A DNA stretch of 12,126 nt from Rhizobacter sp. (GTDB lineage: Bacteria; Pseudomonadota; Gammaproteobacteria; Burkholderiales; Burkholderiaceae_C): NCBI GenBank assembly GCA_014380155.1, contig JACMKJ010000492.1, positions 1-12,126 of the forward strand, in the 5' to 3' direction. The notes under the pieces are model-generated. The model was not told where the DNA came from, searched no databases, and saw nothing but the letters and a program-made list of their open reading frames with translations. The stretch's first letter is position 1. Each line of letters starts with the position of its first letter. Both the position numbers and the translations under genes were made by a program. Below, in pieces: positions 6,208 through 12,126 of the stretch.

Positions 6208-7965
6208 ATGACCCCCAGCGCGCACCCGAATCGCCGCGATTTCATCCGCACCGTGGCCGCCGGCACCCTCGCCGTCGGCTCGGCCACAGTGCTGTCGGGC
6301 TGCGAAGGCGGCCTGTTCGACTTTTTGCATGGCGTGGCCAGCGGTGACCCGCTGCAAGACCGCGTGATGCTGTGGACACGCGTCACCCCCGACGCCAGCA
6401 TGCTCGAGGCCATCGCCAAGCTGGAGCGTGAAGCCTCTTCCAGCGCCGAAGCGCAGAAGCAGCTGGTGCAGGTGAAGCGTGTGCCGCTGGTGTGGGAAGT
6501 GGCGCGCGACCGCAACTTCCATCAAGTGGTGGCGCGCGGCGCGACCCGGGCACTGGCCGAACGCGACTACACGCTGAAGATCGACGCCGACGGCCTGCGC
6601 GCCGGCACCACCTACTGGTACCGCTTCCGCTGCATGGGCGTGGTCTCGCCGACGGGTCGCACCCGCACGCTGCCACGCGGCAGCGTCGAGCAGGTGAAGC
6701 TCGCGGTGTTCTCGTGCTCCAACTACCCCGCCGGCTACTTCAACGTCTATGGCGCGGCTGCAAAGCTCGAAGGCGTTGACGCTGCCTTGCACCTGGGCGA
6801 CTACATCTACGAATACGCCAAAGACGGCTACGCCTCCGCACTCGCCGAGCAGCTGGGCCGGGTGAGCGAACCCGCGGGCGAGCTGCTCACGCTGGCCGAC
6901 TACCGCCAGCGTTATGCGCAATACCGCGAAGACCCCGACCTGCAGGCCGTGCACGCCGCCCTGCCCTTCATCGCCGTGTGGGACGACCATGAAATCGCCA
7001 ACGACGCCTGGCGCGACGGCGCCGAAAACCACAACCCCGCCACCGAAGGCGTGTGGGCCACCCGCCGTGCCGCAGCACTGCAGGCCTACCACGAGTGGAT
7101 GCCCACCCGCCTGCCCGATGCCAAGCGCCCCGATCGCATCTTCCGCAGCTTCGACTTTGGCGACCTGGTGTCGCTGCACATGCTCGACACCCGCATCATC
7201 GGCCGCGACCGCCAACTCGAGCTGACCGACTACGTGGGCGCCACCGGCTTCGACGGCGCCCGCTTCGCCACCGACCTGGCCGACCCGACACGACAGCTTC
7301 TGGGCGGCGAACAAAGCGCCTGGCTGGGCCAGCAGATGGCCCGCTCGACGGCCCTCTGGCAGGTGCTCGGCCAGCAGGTGCTGATGGGCCGCATGAACGT
7401 GCCCGCGCCCTTGCTGCTGGGCCAGATCACCGTCTCGGGTTACGCCGCGCTGGCCGCCAAGGCTCAGGCCAACCCGGCATCGCTCACGCCGCAAGAGATC
7501 GCGATTCTTCAGGCGCCCTCGATCCCCTACAACCTCGACGCCTGGGACGGCTACGCCGTGGCCCGCGAAACCTTGCTCGGCACCGCACGCGGCCTCGACA
7601 AAAACCTCGTGGTGCTCGCAGGCGACACGCACAACGCCTGGGCCAGCGACCTGGCCGACCTGCAAGGCAACCCGGTGGGCGTGGAGTTCGCCACGCCGTC
7701 GGTGAGCTCGCCGGGCTTCGAGGGCATCTTCCCGAACGAGAACCCGCAGGTTCTGGCCGGCGCACTGCAGCAGCTCATCGGCCCGCTGGTCTACACCGAC
7801 ACGAGCCGGCGCGGCTTCATGCTGATCACCGCCACACGCAACGACCTGCAAGCGCAATGGACCTATGTGGACACCGTGACGAGCCACAGCTACCAGACCG
7901 CACAAGGCCCGACGCTGCACACCCTGCCAGGCGCCAGCGGCCGCCGCATCGTCGCCCCGATGTAA
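6208..7965 (+). CDS. phoD: PhoD-family alkaline phosphatase/phosphodiesterase, Tat-exported
   Basis: This is a 585-residue PhoD-type phosphoesterase that hydrolyses phosphomonoesters or diesters outside the cytoplasmic membrane with Ca/Fe-type metal cofactors. The N-terminus has a twin-arginine signal (NRRDFIR, residues 8-14) followed by a hydrophobic stretch ending LSGC (Cys32), so it may be a Tat-exported lipoprotein. A PhoD N-terminal domain with FLHGVASGDPLQDRVMLWTRV begins near residue 38. The metallophosphatase core shows FSCSN (168-172), HLGDYIYEY (Asp198), WDDHEIANDAW (Asp259/Asp260/His261) and LAGDTHNAW (Asp473, His475), the usual metal ligands. Length and motif order fit the family. 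ATG 6208 follows GGAAGGA at good spacing and begins the Tat signal; the frame is open further upstream into lysA, but nothing there looks like this protein. It is 77 bp after lysA, with a possible Pho box between, and is followed by a strong hairpin. Confidence 0.95.
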   Translation: MTPSAHPNRRDFIRTVAAGTLAVGSATVLSGCEGGLFDFLHGVASGDPLQDRVMLWTRVTPDASMLEAIAKLEREASSSAEAQKQLVQVKRVPLVWEVARDRNFHQVVARGATRALAERDYTLKIDADGLRAGTTYWYRFRCMGVVSPTGRTRTLPRGSVEQVKLAVFSCSNYPAGYFNVYGAAAKLEGVDAALHLGDYIYEYAKDGYASALAEQLGRVSEPAGELLTLADYRQRYAQYREDPDLQAVHAALPFIAVWDDHEIANDAWRDGAENHNPATEGVWATRRAAALQAYHEWMPTRLPDAKRPDRIFRSFDFGDLVSLHMLDTRIIGRDRQLELTDYVGATGFDGARFATDLADPTRQLLGGEQSAWLGQQMARSTALWQVLGQQVLMGRMNVPAPLLLGQITVSGYAALAAKAQANPASLTPQEIAILQAPSIPYNLDAWDGYAVARETLLGTARGLDKNLVVLAGDTHNAWASDLADLQGNPVGVEFATPSVSSPGFEGIFPNENPQVLAGALQQLIGPLVYTDTSRRGFMLITATRNDLQAQWTYVDTVTSHSYQTAQGPTLHTLPGASGRRIVAPM

Positions 7966-8002
7966 GCAAATACTGCAGGAGCGTGCAGCGACAATGCGGC
8001 AG

Positions 8003-8030
8003 TCAACGCCACCCGGTTGGGTGGCGTTGA
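8003..8030 (+). terminator. Strong hairpin after phoD, probable intrinsic terminator
   Basis: TCAACGCCACCC and GGGTGGCGTTGA are perfect reverse complements (12 bp) separated by the loop GGTT. The hairpin begins 37 bp after the phoD stop and ends 30 bp before the next start codon. The following bases, ACTTTCATC, hold only a short T-run, so termination may be partial or the hairpin may mainly protect the phoD mRNA end. It is the strongest hairpin I see outside the kdpA-kdpB repeat. Confidence 0.7.
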
Positions 8031-8060
8031 ACTTTCATCCGCCACTCCCGGAGCCGCACG

Positions 8061-9089
8061 ATGCGCACGCTGATCGCCCTCATGTTGTTCGCCCTGCTTG
8101 CCGGATGTGGGGGCAAGTCTGATGACCCGCCGGTCACGACCAGCTGCCCGACCGGCGGCTTCAGCAACATCACCCCGCTGGCCAGCAACAAGGTGGTGTT
8201 CGATTCCGACCGCAATGGCGTCACCCACGAGATCTACGTGATGAATGCCGACGGCAGCAGCGTGGTCCGCTTGACCAACGATGCGGCCTACCAGAACTGG
8301 TGGCCGCGCATTTCGCCCGATCGCCGCAAGATCCTCTTCTACCGCGCGCCGCTGGCCAACCCCGAGAGCTACCAACACGCCAGCCTGTGGGTGATGAATG
8401 CCGACGGCACCGACATCACGCAATTGCGTGCGCAAGGCGAAAACGGCTGGACGGCCCAGGGCCACGCCGAGTGGTCGCCCGACGGCAGCAAGATCGCGAT
8501 GTTCGGCAGCGTCGGCCCGGCGCTTGAGATCTTCGTCACCAATGCCTGTGGCAAGAACCCGGTGCAGTACACCAGCCGTGGCGGTGTGAACACCGATGTG
8601 TCGTGGTCACCCAATGGCCAGCAGTTGTTGTTCAACGGCTGCGCATCGGCCACCGTGTGCCAGCCTGTGAACTACGAAATCTATGTGATGGCCGCGACGC
8701 CTCTGGCCGCAGGCACGCGGATCACCATCGACACCAGAGCCGACTACGACGCGTACTTCTCACCCGACGGGACCAAGCTGGCTTGGTTGATCAATGTCGA
8801 CCCCACCGCGAACGTGATCCCGGGCACGGCCACCGCCTTGGGCCGCTGGGCCATCGGCATGGTCGATGTGAGCGTGGGTGGCGTCCTCAGCAACCCCAGG
8901 TACCTGATCGACGACGGCAACATCAACAGCAAGCCCGCCTGGAGCCTGGACAGCCAGACCATCTTCTTCCACCGCATGGTCCCGGCCGACGGCTACCGCT
9001 TCAGGGTGTTCAGCATCAGCGCCAACGGCATCGGCCTCACCGAACTAACCCCAGGCGCCACCGGCAACAGCGAGCACCCCTCGAACTGA
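8061..9089 (+). CDS. TolB-like beta-propeller lipoprotein
   Basis: This is a 342-residue predicted lipoprotein with signal peptide and lipobox LLAGC (Cys16), followed by a Gly/Ser/Asp-rich linker. The rest is built of PD40/WD40-like blades related to the TolB propeller: FDSDRNG with EIYVMNADGSSVVRLT near residues 48-71, then WPRISPDRRKILFYRA, LWVMNADGTDITQL, EWSPDGSKIAMFG, SWSPNGQQLLFNG, AYFSPDGTKLAWL and PAWSLDSQTIFFHR. TolB itself lacks a lipid anchor and has an N-terminal domain missing here, so this is a paralogous envelope propeller and not TolB of the Tol-Pal system. Such proteins usually bind other proteins or carbohydrate; the ligand is unknown. The start is supported by GGAG seven bases upstream. 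The preceding hairpin suggests it has its own transcription unit, and no partner gene is apparent. Confidence 0.85.
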   Translation: MRTLIALMLFALLAGCGGKSDDPPVTTSCPTGGFSNITPLASNKVVFDSDRNGVTHEIYVMNADGSSVVRLTNDAAYQNWWPRISPDRRKILFYRAPLANPESYQHASLWVMNADGTDITQLRAQGENGWTAQGHAEWSPDGSKIAMFGSVGPALEIFVTNACGKNPVQYTSRGGVNTDVSWSPNGQQLLFNGCASATVCQPVNYEIYVMAATPLAAGTRITIDTRADYDAYFSPDGTKLAWLINVDPTANVIPGTATALGRWAIGMVDVSVGGVLSNPRYLIDDGNINSKPAWSLDSQTIFFHRMVPADGYRFRVFSISANGIGLTELTPGATGNSEHPSN

Positions 9090-9189
9090 CTTCGCCGTTG
9101 ATACCGTTTTTATGCCGGCGCCCCTGAATTTGCCGACATCTTGATGCGCTGATTTCTACGATCGCTTCATCCCTCTGATGGAGCTTTCG
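9090..9189 (+). promoter_or_regulatory. Upstream region of the kdp operon
   Basis: This 100-bp gap must contain the kdp operon promoter unless transcription reads through from the propeller gene. A T-rich patch, CCGTTTTTATGCC (9104-9116), stands out against the GC-rich surroundings and recalls the T-rich KdpE-binding site of E. coli. No clear -35/-10 pair with correct spacing is visible, and no terminator for the preceding gene is evident. No kdpD or kdpE lies in the window, so KdpE control is only an expectation for the family. Confidence 0.3.
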
Positions 9190-9285
9190 ATGGACATCGT
9201 GTATCTGGCGCTCGCCGCCACGTTCTGGCTGCTGATGGTCGGCATGGCCGCCGGTTGCAGCAAGCTGGGAGGGCCCTCGCAATGA
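9190..9285 (+). CDS. Unnamed 31-residue membrane peptide upstream of kdpF
   Basis: This is a short ORF encoding 31 residues, starting MDIVYLALAATFW and ending SKLGGPSQ. It is almost entirely one hydrophobic helix (about residues 3-22) with a single Cys23. ATG 9190 follows GGAG with 6-nt spacing; an in-frame ATG at 9178 lacks a ribosome-binding site. Its TGA overlaps the kdpF ATG in an ATGA junction, exactly as kdpF overlaps kdpA, so all three are likely translated in a coupled way. That arrangement, the good ribosome-binding site and the membrane-peptide character support a real gene. Function is unknown. By position it could be another small accessory subunit of the Kdp complex, comparable to KdpF, or a leader whose translation controls the operon. 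It is not similar to E. coli YbfA as far as I recall. Confidence 0.6.
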   Translation: MDIVYLALAATFWLLMVGMAAGCSKLGGPSQ

Positions 9286-9374
9286 GCGGGCTCTACATCC
9301 TCGGGGCAGTCGTCTCGATCGGTCTGCTGGTCTACCTCGTGGCCGCCTTGTTGCGGCCGGAGGATTTTTCATGA
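9282..9374 (+). CDS. kdpF: KdpF, small subunit of the K+-transporting ATPase
   Basis: This 30-residue single-pass membrane peptide begins MSGLYILGAVVSIGL and ends AALLRPEDFS. Size, one transmembrane helix, the LLRPE(D/x)F ending and position directly before kdpA are all characteristic of KdpF, which stabilises the KdpFABC complex in the inner membrane. GGGAGGG lies eight bases before the ATG. The start overlaps the stop of the preceding 31-codon ORF, and its own TGA overlaps the kdpA ATG (ATGA at 9371-9374), indicating coupled translation. Automated annotation often misses ORFs this short. Confidence 0.9.
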   Translation: MSGLYILGAVVSIGLLVYLVAALLRPEDFS

Positions 9375-11074
9375 CCTCCCAAGCCTGGCTCTTGCTGGCG
9401 GCCTACAGCGCCGTGCTCCTGCTGCTGGCCATTCCCATGGGGCGCTACATCGCCCACGTGATGGAAGGGCGGCTGCGCTTTGCCAACCGCGTCGAGGGTG
9501 GCCTCTACCGCCTGTGCGGCATCCAGGCCGAGGCCGAAATGGGATGGCTTCGCTACGCGCTGGCCCTCCTGCTGTTCAACGCACTCGGCGTGCTCGCGGT
9601 CTATGCCCTGCAGCGCCTGCAGCTGTGGCTGCCGCTGAACCCGCAGGCGCTGGCCAATGTGTCGCCAGATTCGTCATTCAACACCGCCATCAGCTTTGCC
9701 ACCAACACCAACTGGCAGGGCTACAGCGGTGAGCAGACCATGGGCTACCTGACCCAGATGCTGGGCCTGGCGGTGCAGAACTTCTTGTCGGCCGCGACCG
9801 GCATCGTGGTGGTGATTGCGCTGATCCGCGGCTTTGCGCGCCACTCGGCGCGGGGCATCGGCAACGCCTGGGTCGACCTCACACGCGTCACGCTGTGGAT
9901 CCTGTTGCCGATCGCGTTCATCGCTGCGGTCTTCTTCGTGCAGCAGGGCGTGATCCAGAGCTTCGACGCCTACAAGGACGTGACCACCCTGGAAGGTGCA
10001 CGCCAGTCCTTGGCGATGGGCCCAGTGGCATCGCAAGAGGCCATCAAGATGCTGGGCACCAATGGCGGCGGCTTCTTCAACGCCAACTCGGCGCACCCGT
10101 TCGAGAACCCGACGGCGCTCAGCAACTTCGTGCAGATGCTGCTGATCTTCCTGATCCCGGCCGGCCTGTGCTTCACCTTCGGGCGCATGGTGCAAGACCA
10201 GCGCCAGGGCTGGACGATCTTTGTCGCGATGTTCGTGCTCTTCATCGCGGGCGCCGTCGCGGCCATGAGCTTCGAGCAGCAAGGCAACCCGCAGTTCGCC
10301 GCGCTCGGTGTCGACCAGACCGTGAGCAGCACCCAGCCCGGCGGCAACATGGAAGGCAAGGAAGCGCGCTACGGCATCGCCGCCTCGGGCCTCTTCGCCA
10401 CCATCACCACGGCCGCCTCGTGCGGCGCGGTGAACTCGATGCACGACTCGTTCACACCACTGGGCGGCATGGTGCCGCTGGTCAACATGCAGCTGGGTGA
10501 GGTGGTGTTCGGCGGCACAGGCACCGGCCTGTACGGCATGCTGGTGTTTGCCATCCTGGCGGTGTTCATCGCCGGGTTGATGATCGGCCGCACGCCCGAG
10601 TACCTGGGCAAGAAGATCGAAGCCCACGAGATGAAGATGAGCTCGATCGCCATCCTCGTGACGCCGCTGCTGGTCTTGTTGGGCACGTCCATTGCGGTGA
10701 TGAGCGAGGCGGGCCGCGCGGGCATTGCCAACCCGGGTGCGCATGGCTTCTCGGAAATCCTGTACGCGCTGACCTCGGCCGCCAACAACAACGGCAGCGC
10801 CTTCGCCGGCCTGTCTGCCAACACGCCCTTCTACAACGTGCTGCTGGCCATCGCGATGTGGTTCGGCCGCTTCGGTGTGATCGTGCCGGTGCTGGCGATC
10901 GCCGGCTCGCTGGCGGCGAAGAAGCGCATTGCCATCACCAGCGGAACCATGCCGACGCACGGTGCCTTGTTCGTAGCCTTGCTGGTCGGTGTGGTGCTGC
11001 TGGTCGGCCTTCTCAACTACGTGCCGGCGCTTGCGCTCGGGCCGGTGGTTGAACACCTCGTTCTGTGGAAGTGA
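9371..11074 (+). CDS. kdpA: KdpA, K+-translocating subunit of the Kdp ATPase
   Basis: KdpA is the channel-like subunit that selects and carries K+ in the KdpFABC pump. The 567-residue polytopic membrane protein shows the four pore-loop regions in order: TNTNWQGY (111-118), GTNGGGFFNANS (from 229), TTAASCGAVNS (from 346) and TSAANNNGSAF (from 468). Gln116 and Gly232, positions where E. coli mutants lose K+ affinity, are both present at the same numbers, so selectivity should be normal. Length is close to the E. coli protein's 557. GGAGG precedes the start by seven bases, and the start overlaps the kdpF stop. The sequence ends with a hydrophobic helix and VVEHLVLWK. The gene is followed by an unusual repeat before kdpB. 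Confidence 0.97.
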   Translation: MTSQAWLLLAAYSAVLLLLAIPMGRYIAHVMEGRLRFANRVEGGLYRLCGIQAEAEMGWLRYALALLLFNALGVLAVYALQRLQLWLPLNPQALANVSPDSSFNTAISFATNTNWQGYSGEQTMGYLTQMLGLAVQNFLSAATGIVVVIALIRGFARHSARGIGNAWVDLTRVTLWILLPIAFIAAVFFVQQGVIQSFDAYKDVTTLEGARQSLAMGPVASQEAIKMLGTNGGGFFNANSAHPFENPTALSNFVQMLLIFLIPAGLCFTFGRMVQDQRQGWTIFVAMFVLFIAGAVAAMSFEQQGNPQFAALGVDQTVSSTQPGGNMEGKEARYGIAASGLFATITTAASCGAVNSMHDSFTPLGGMVPLVNMQLGEVVFGGTGTGLYGMLVFAILAVFIAGLMIGRTPEYLGKKIEAHEMKMSSIAILVTPLLVLLGTSIAVMSEAGRAGIANPGAHGFSEILYALTSAANNNGSAFAGLSANTPFYNVLLAIAMWFGRFGVIVPVLAIAGSLAAKKRIAITSGTMPTHGALFVALLVGVVLLVGLLNYVPALALGPVVEHLVLWK

Positions 11075-11075
11075 A

Positions 11076-11166
11076 GACATGACAACCCCCAAGCTCACTA
11101 CGTTCACTGCCCCCCAAGGGGGCGCAGGCCTCCCTTGGGGCGGCCCGGCAGGAGCCCTGACATGAC
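11076..11166. repeat. GC-rich hairpin repeat with flanking 8-bp direct repeats between kdpA and kdpB
   Basis: A 75-bp core (11084-11158) is bordered by two perfect copies of GACATGAC (11076-11083 and 11159-11166), each of which includes an ATG. Inside, CCCCAAGGG (11112-11120) and CCCTTGGGG (11132-11140) are exact reverse complements and can extend inward over G-U and G-C pairs. A smaller nested hairpin, GCCCCC-CAA-GGGGGC (11109-11123), is an alternative fold. The motif string AAGCTCACTACGTTCAC just left of the hairpin and GGCGGCCCGGCAGGAG to the right resemble, from memory, an intergenic repeat common in Comamonadaceae and relatives. That family membership is unverified. The direct repeats look like a target duplication from insertion at the kdpB start codon. 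Only one copy occurs in this window. Confidence 0.7.
11079..11165 (+). other. 28-codon micro-ORF running through the repeat into kdpB
   Basis: From ATG 11079 (in the left GACATGAC copy) a frame begins MTTPKLTTFTAPQGG and stays open across the whole repeat. It ends with a TGA that overlaps the kdpB ATG (ATGA at 11162-11165). GGAAG at the end of kdpA sits seven bases before this ATG, so the micro-ORF may use what was once the kdpB ribosome-binding site. The product is Gly/Pro-rich and unlike a functional protein. If translated, its main effect would be to carry ribosomes through the hairpin to kdpB. This could equally be coincidence. Confidence 0.3.
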
Positions 11167-12126
11167 TCGCCAAACCTTCACGCTCTTCGACCCCGTGCTG
11201 CTCAAGCCGGCCGTTGTCGAATCGTTCAAGAAACTCGACCCGCGCATTCAATGGCGCAACCCGGTCATGTTCGTCGTCTACGTCGGCAGCATCATCACCA
11301 CGCTGCTTTGCCTGCAAGCCCTGGGCGGCGAGGGTGAAGCACCCGCAGGCTTCATCCTCGCCATCACGCTGTGGCTGTGGTTCACCGTGCTCTTCGCCAA
11401 CTTCGCCGAGGCCATGGCCGAAGGCCGCAGCAAGGCGCAGGCGGCATCGCTGCGTGGCCTGAAGAAGGAGACCTGGGCCAAGAAACTGGAAGAGCCCAAG
11501 TACGGTGCCAAGTGGCACCCGATGGAGTCGCAGAACCTGCGCAAGGGCGACACCGTGCTGGTGCTGGCCGGCGACACCATGCCGGCCGACGGCGAAGTGA
11601 TCGAAGGTGTGGCCTCGGTGGACGAGAGCGCCATCACTGGCGAATCGGCCCCGGTGATTCGCGAATCGGGCGGCGACTTCTCGGCCGTGACAGGGGGAAC
11701 GCGCGTACTGTCCGACTGGATCGTCGTGCGCGTCACCGTCAACCCTGGCGAGACCTTCGTCGACCGCATGATCGCGATGGTCGAGAACGCCAAACGCCAG
11801 AAGACGCCCAACGAGATTGCGCTGACCATCCTGCTGGTGGCGCTGACGATCGTGTTTCTCGTCGTCACTGTCACGTTGCTGCCCTTCTCACTGTTCAGCG
11901 TGCAGGTGGCGGGTGCTGGCTCGCCGATCACCGTCACCGTGCTGATCGCGCTGCTGGTGTGCCTGATCCCCACCACCATCGCCGGCCTGCTCTCGGCCAT
12001 CGGCGTGGCGGGCATGAGCCGCATGATGCAGGCCAACGTGATCGCCACCTCGGGCCGTGCGGTTGAAGCGGCGGGTGACGTGGACGTGCTGCTGCTCGAC
12101 AAGACCGGCACGATCACGCTGGGCAA
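11162..12126 (+). CDS. kdpB: KdpB, ATP-hydrolysing subunit of the Kdp ATPase (5' part)
   Basis: KdpB is the P-type ATPase subunit that drives K+ uptake by KdpA. The first 321 codons are present and the gene runs off the right edge; the full protein is normally near 680-700 residues. Visible are the first transmembrane helices (NPVMFVVYVGS, ITLWLWFTVLFANFAEA), the actuator domain with GDTMPADGEV and TGES (159-162), the IPTT motif of the ion site (269-272) in VCLIPTTIAGLLSAIG, and the phosphorylation motif DKTGT with Asp313. Ser162, whose phosphorylation inhibits the E. coli enzyme at high K+, is conserved. GGAG (11151-11154) seven bases before ATG 11162 is the ribosome-binding site and lies inside the upstream repeat. 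kdpC and any kdpDE would follow beyond the window. Confidence 0.96.
   Translation, partial: MTRQTFTLFDPVLLKPAVVESFKKLDPRIQWRNPVMFVVYVGSIITTLLCLQALGGEGEAPAGFILAITLWLWFTVLFANFAEAMAEGRSKAQAASLRGLKKETWAKKLEEPKYGAKWHPMESQNLRKGDTVLVLAGDTMPADGEVIEGVASVDESAITGESAPVIRESGGDFSAVTGGTRVLSDWIVVRVTVNPGETFVDRMIAMVENAKRQKTPNEIALTILLVALTIVFLVVTVTLLPFSLFSVQVAGAGSPITVTVLIALLVCLIPTTIAGLLSAIGVAGMSRMMQANVIATSGRAVEAAGDVDVLLLDKTGTITLG

Noticed and set aside
6142..7920. A 592-codon minus-strand open frame opposite phoD
   Set aside because: It is antisense to a gene with clear PhoD motifs. Its composition (many His, Arg, Gly, Val, Gln) is typical of shadow frames in high-GC DNA, and it has no recognisable domain.
522..9089. 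A defence or secretion system spanning the minus-strand and propeller genes
   Set aside because: The genes have unrelated predicted roles, separate promoters or hairpins, and none of the hallmark domains of such systems.
9253..9261. Lipobox-like AAGC in the 31-residue ORF upstream of kdpF
   Set aside because: The peptide has no positively charged n-region and ends only eight residues after the Cys, so a lipoprotein reading is unlikely.
9674..11518. A 614-codon minus-strand open frame opposite kdpA and kdpB
   Set aside because: It spans two real genes and the intergenic repeat, which no plausible protein would do. It is very rich in His, Arg and Gln and is explained by GC-rich codon bias.

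Overview
The window is a high-GC stretch of bacterial chromosome with short intergenic gaps. The urease, Lys and Kdp genes, the coding style and an intergenic repeat resembling those I remember from Comamonadaceae and relatives suggest a betaproteobacterium of the order Burkholderiales, perhaps near Rubrivivax, Leptothrix or Roseateles. That placement is an inference; no rRNA or other phylogenetic marker is present. I see no phage, IS element, CRISPR array, tRNA or rRNA.

Layout. The left edge holds the 3' end of ureG, presumably the end of a urease cluster lying outside the window. Four minus-strand genes follow (522-4825): a lipoprotein S9 (prolyl-oligopeptidase family) peptidase, a small SHOCT-like/PspC membrane protein, a 246-residue protein I do not recognise, and a LysR-type regulator. 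The regulator is divergent from lysA (diaminopimelate decarboxylase). Both proteins resemble the E. coli LysR/LysA pair closely enough that this is very probably the classical lysR-lysA regulatory unit. On the plus strand after lysA come a Tat-exported PhoD-type phosphatase with a possible Pho box, a strong hairpin, a TolB-like beta-propeller lipoprotein, and the start of a kdp potassium-ATPase operon. The kdp part contains an unnamed 31-codon membrane ORF, kdpF (30 codons), kdpA and the first 321 codons of kdpB.

How the genes work together. LysR with LysA should control the last step of lysine synthesis. KdpF, KdpA and KdpB are subunits of one high-affinity K+ pump. The first three ORFs of that operon are linked by ATGA stop/start overlaps. 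The peptidase, PhoD and the TolB-like protein are predicted cell-envelope proteins with no evident common pathway.

Most notable points. (1) A tiny conserved-looking membrane ORF is translationally coupled to kdpF. (2) An approximately 83-bp GC-rich hairpin repeat, bordered by an 8-bp direct repeat, lies between kdpA and kdpB. It appears to have been inserted at the kdpB start codon, it carries the present kdpB ribosome-binding site, and it is open as a micro-ORF ending in another ATGA overlap. The rest of the window looks like ordinary chromosomal content, and I found no convincing new multi-gene system.
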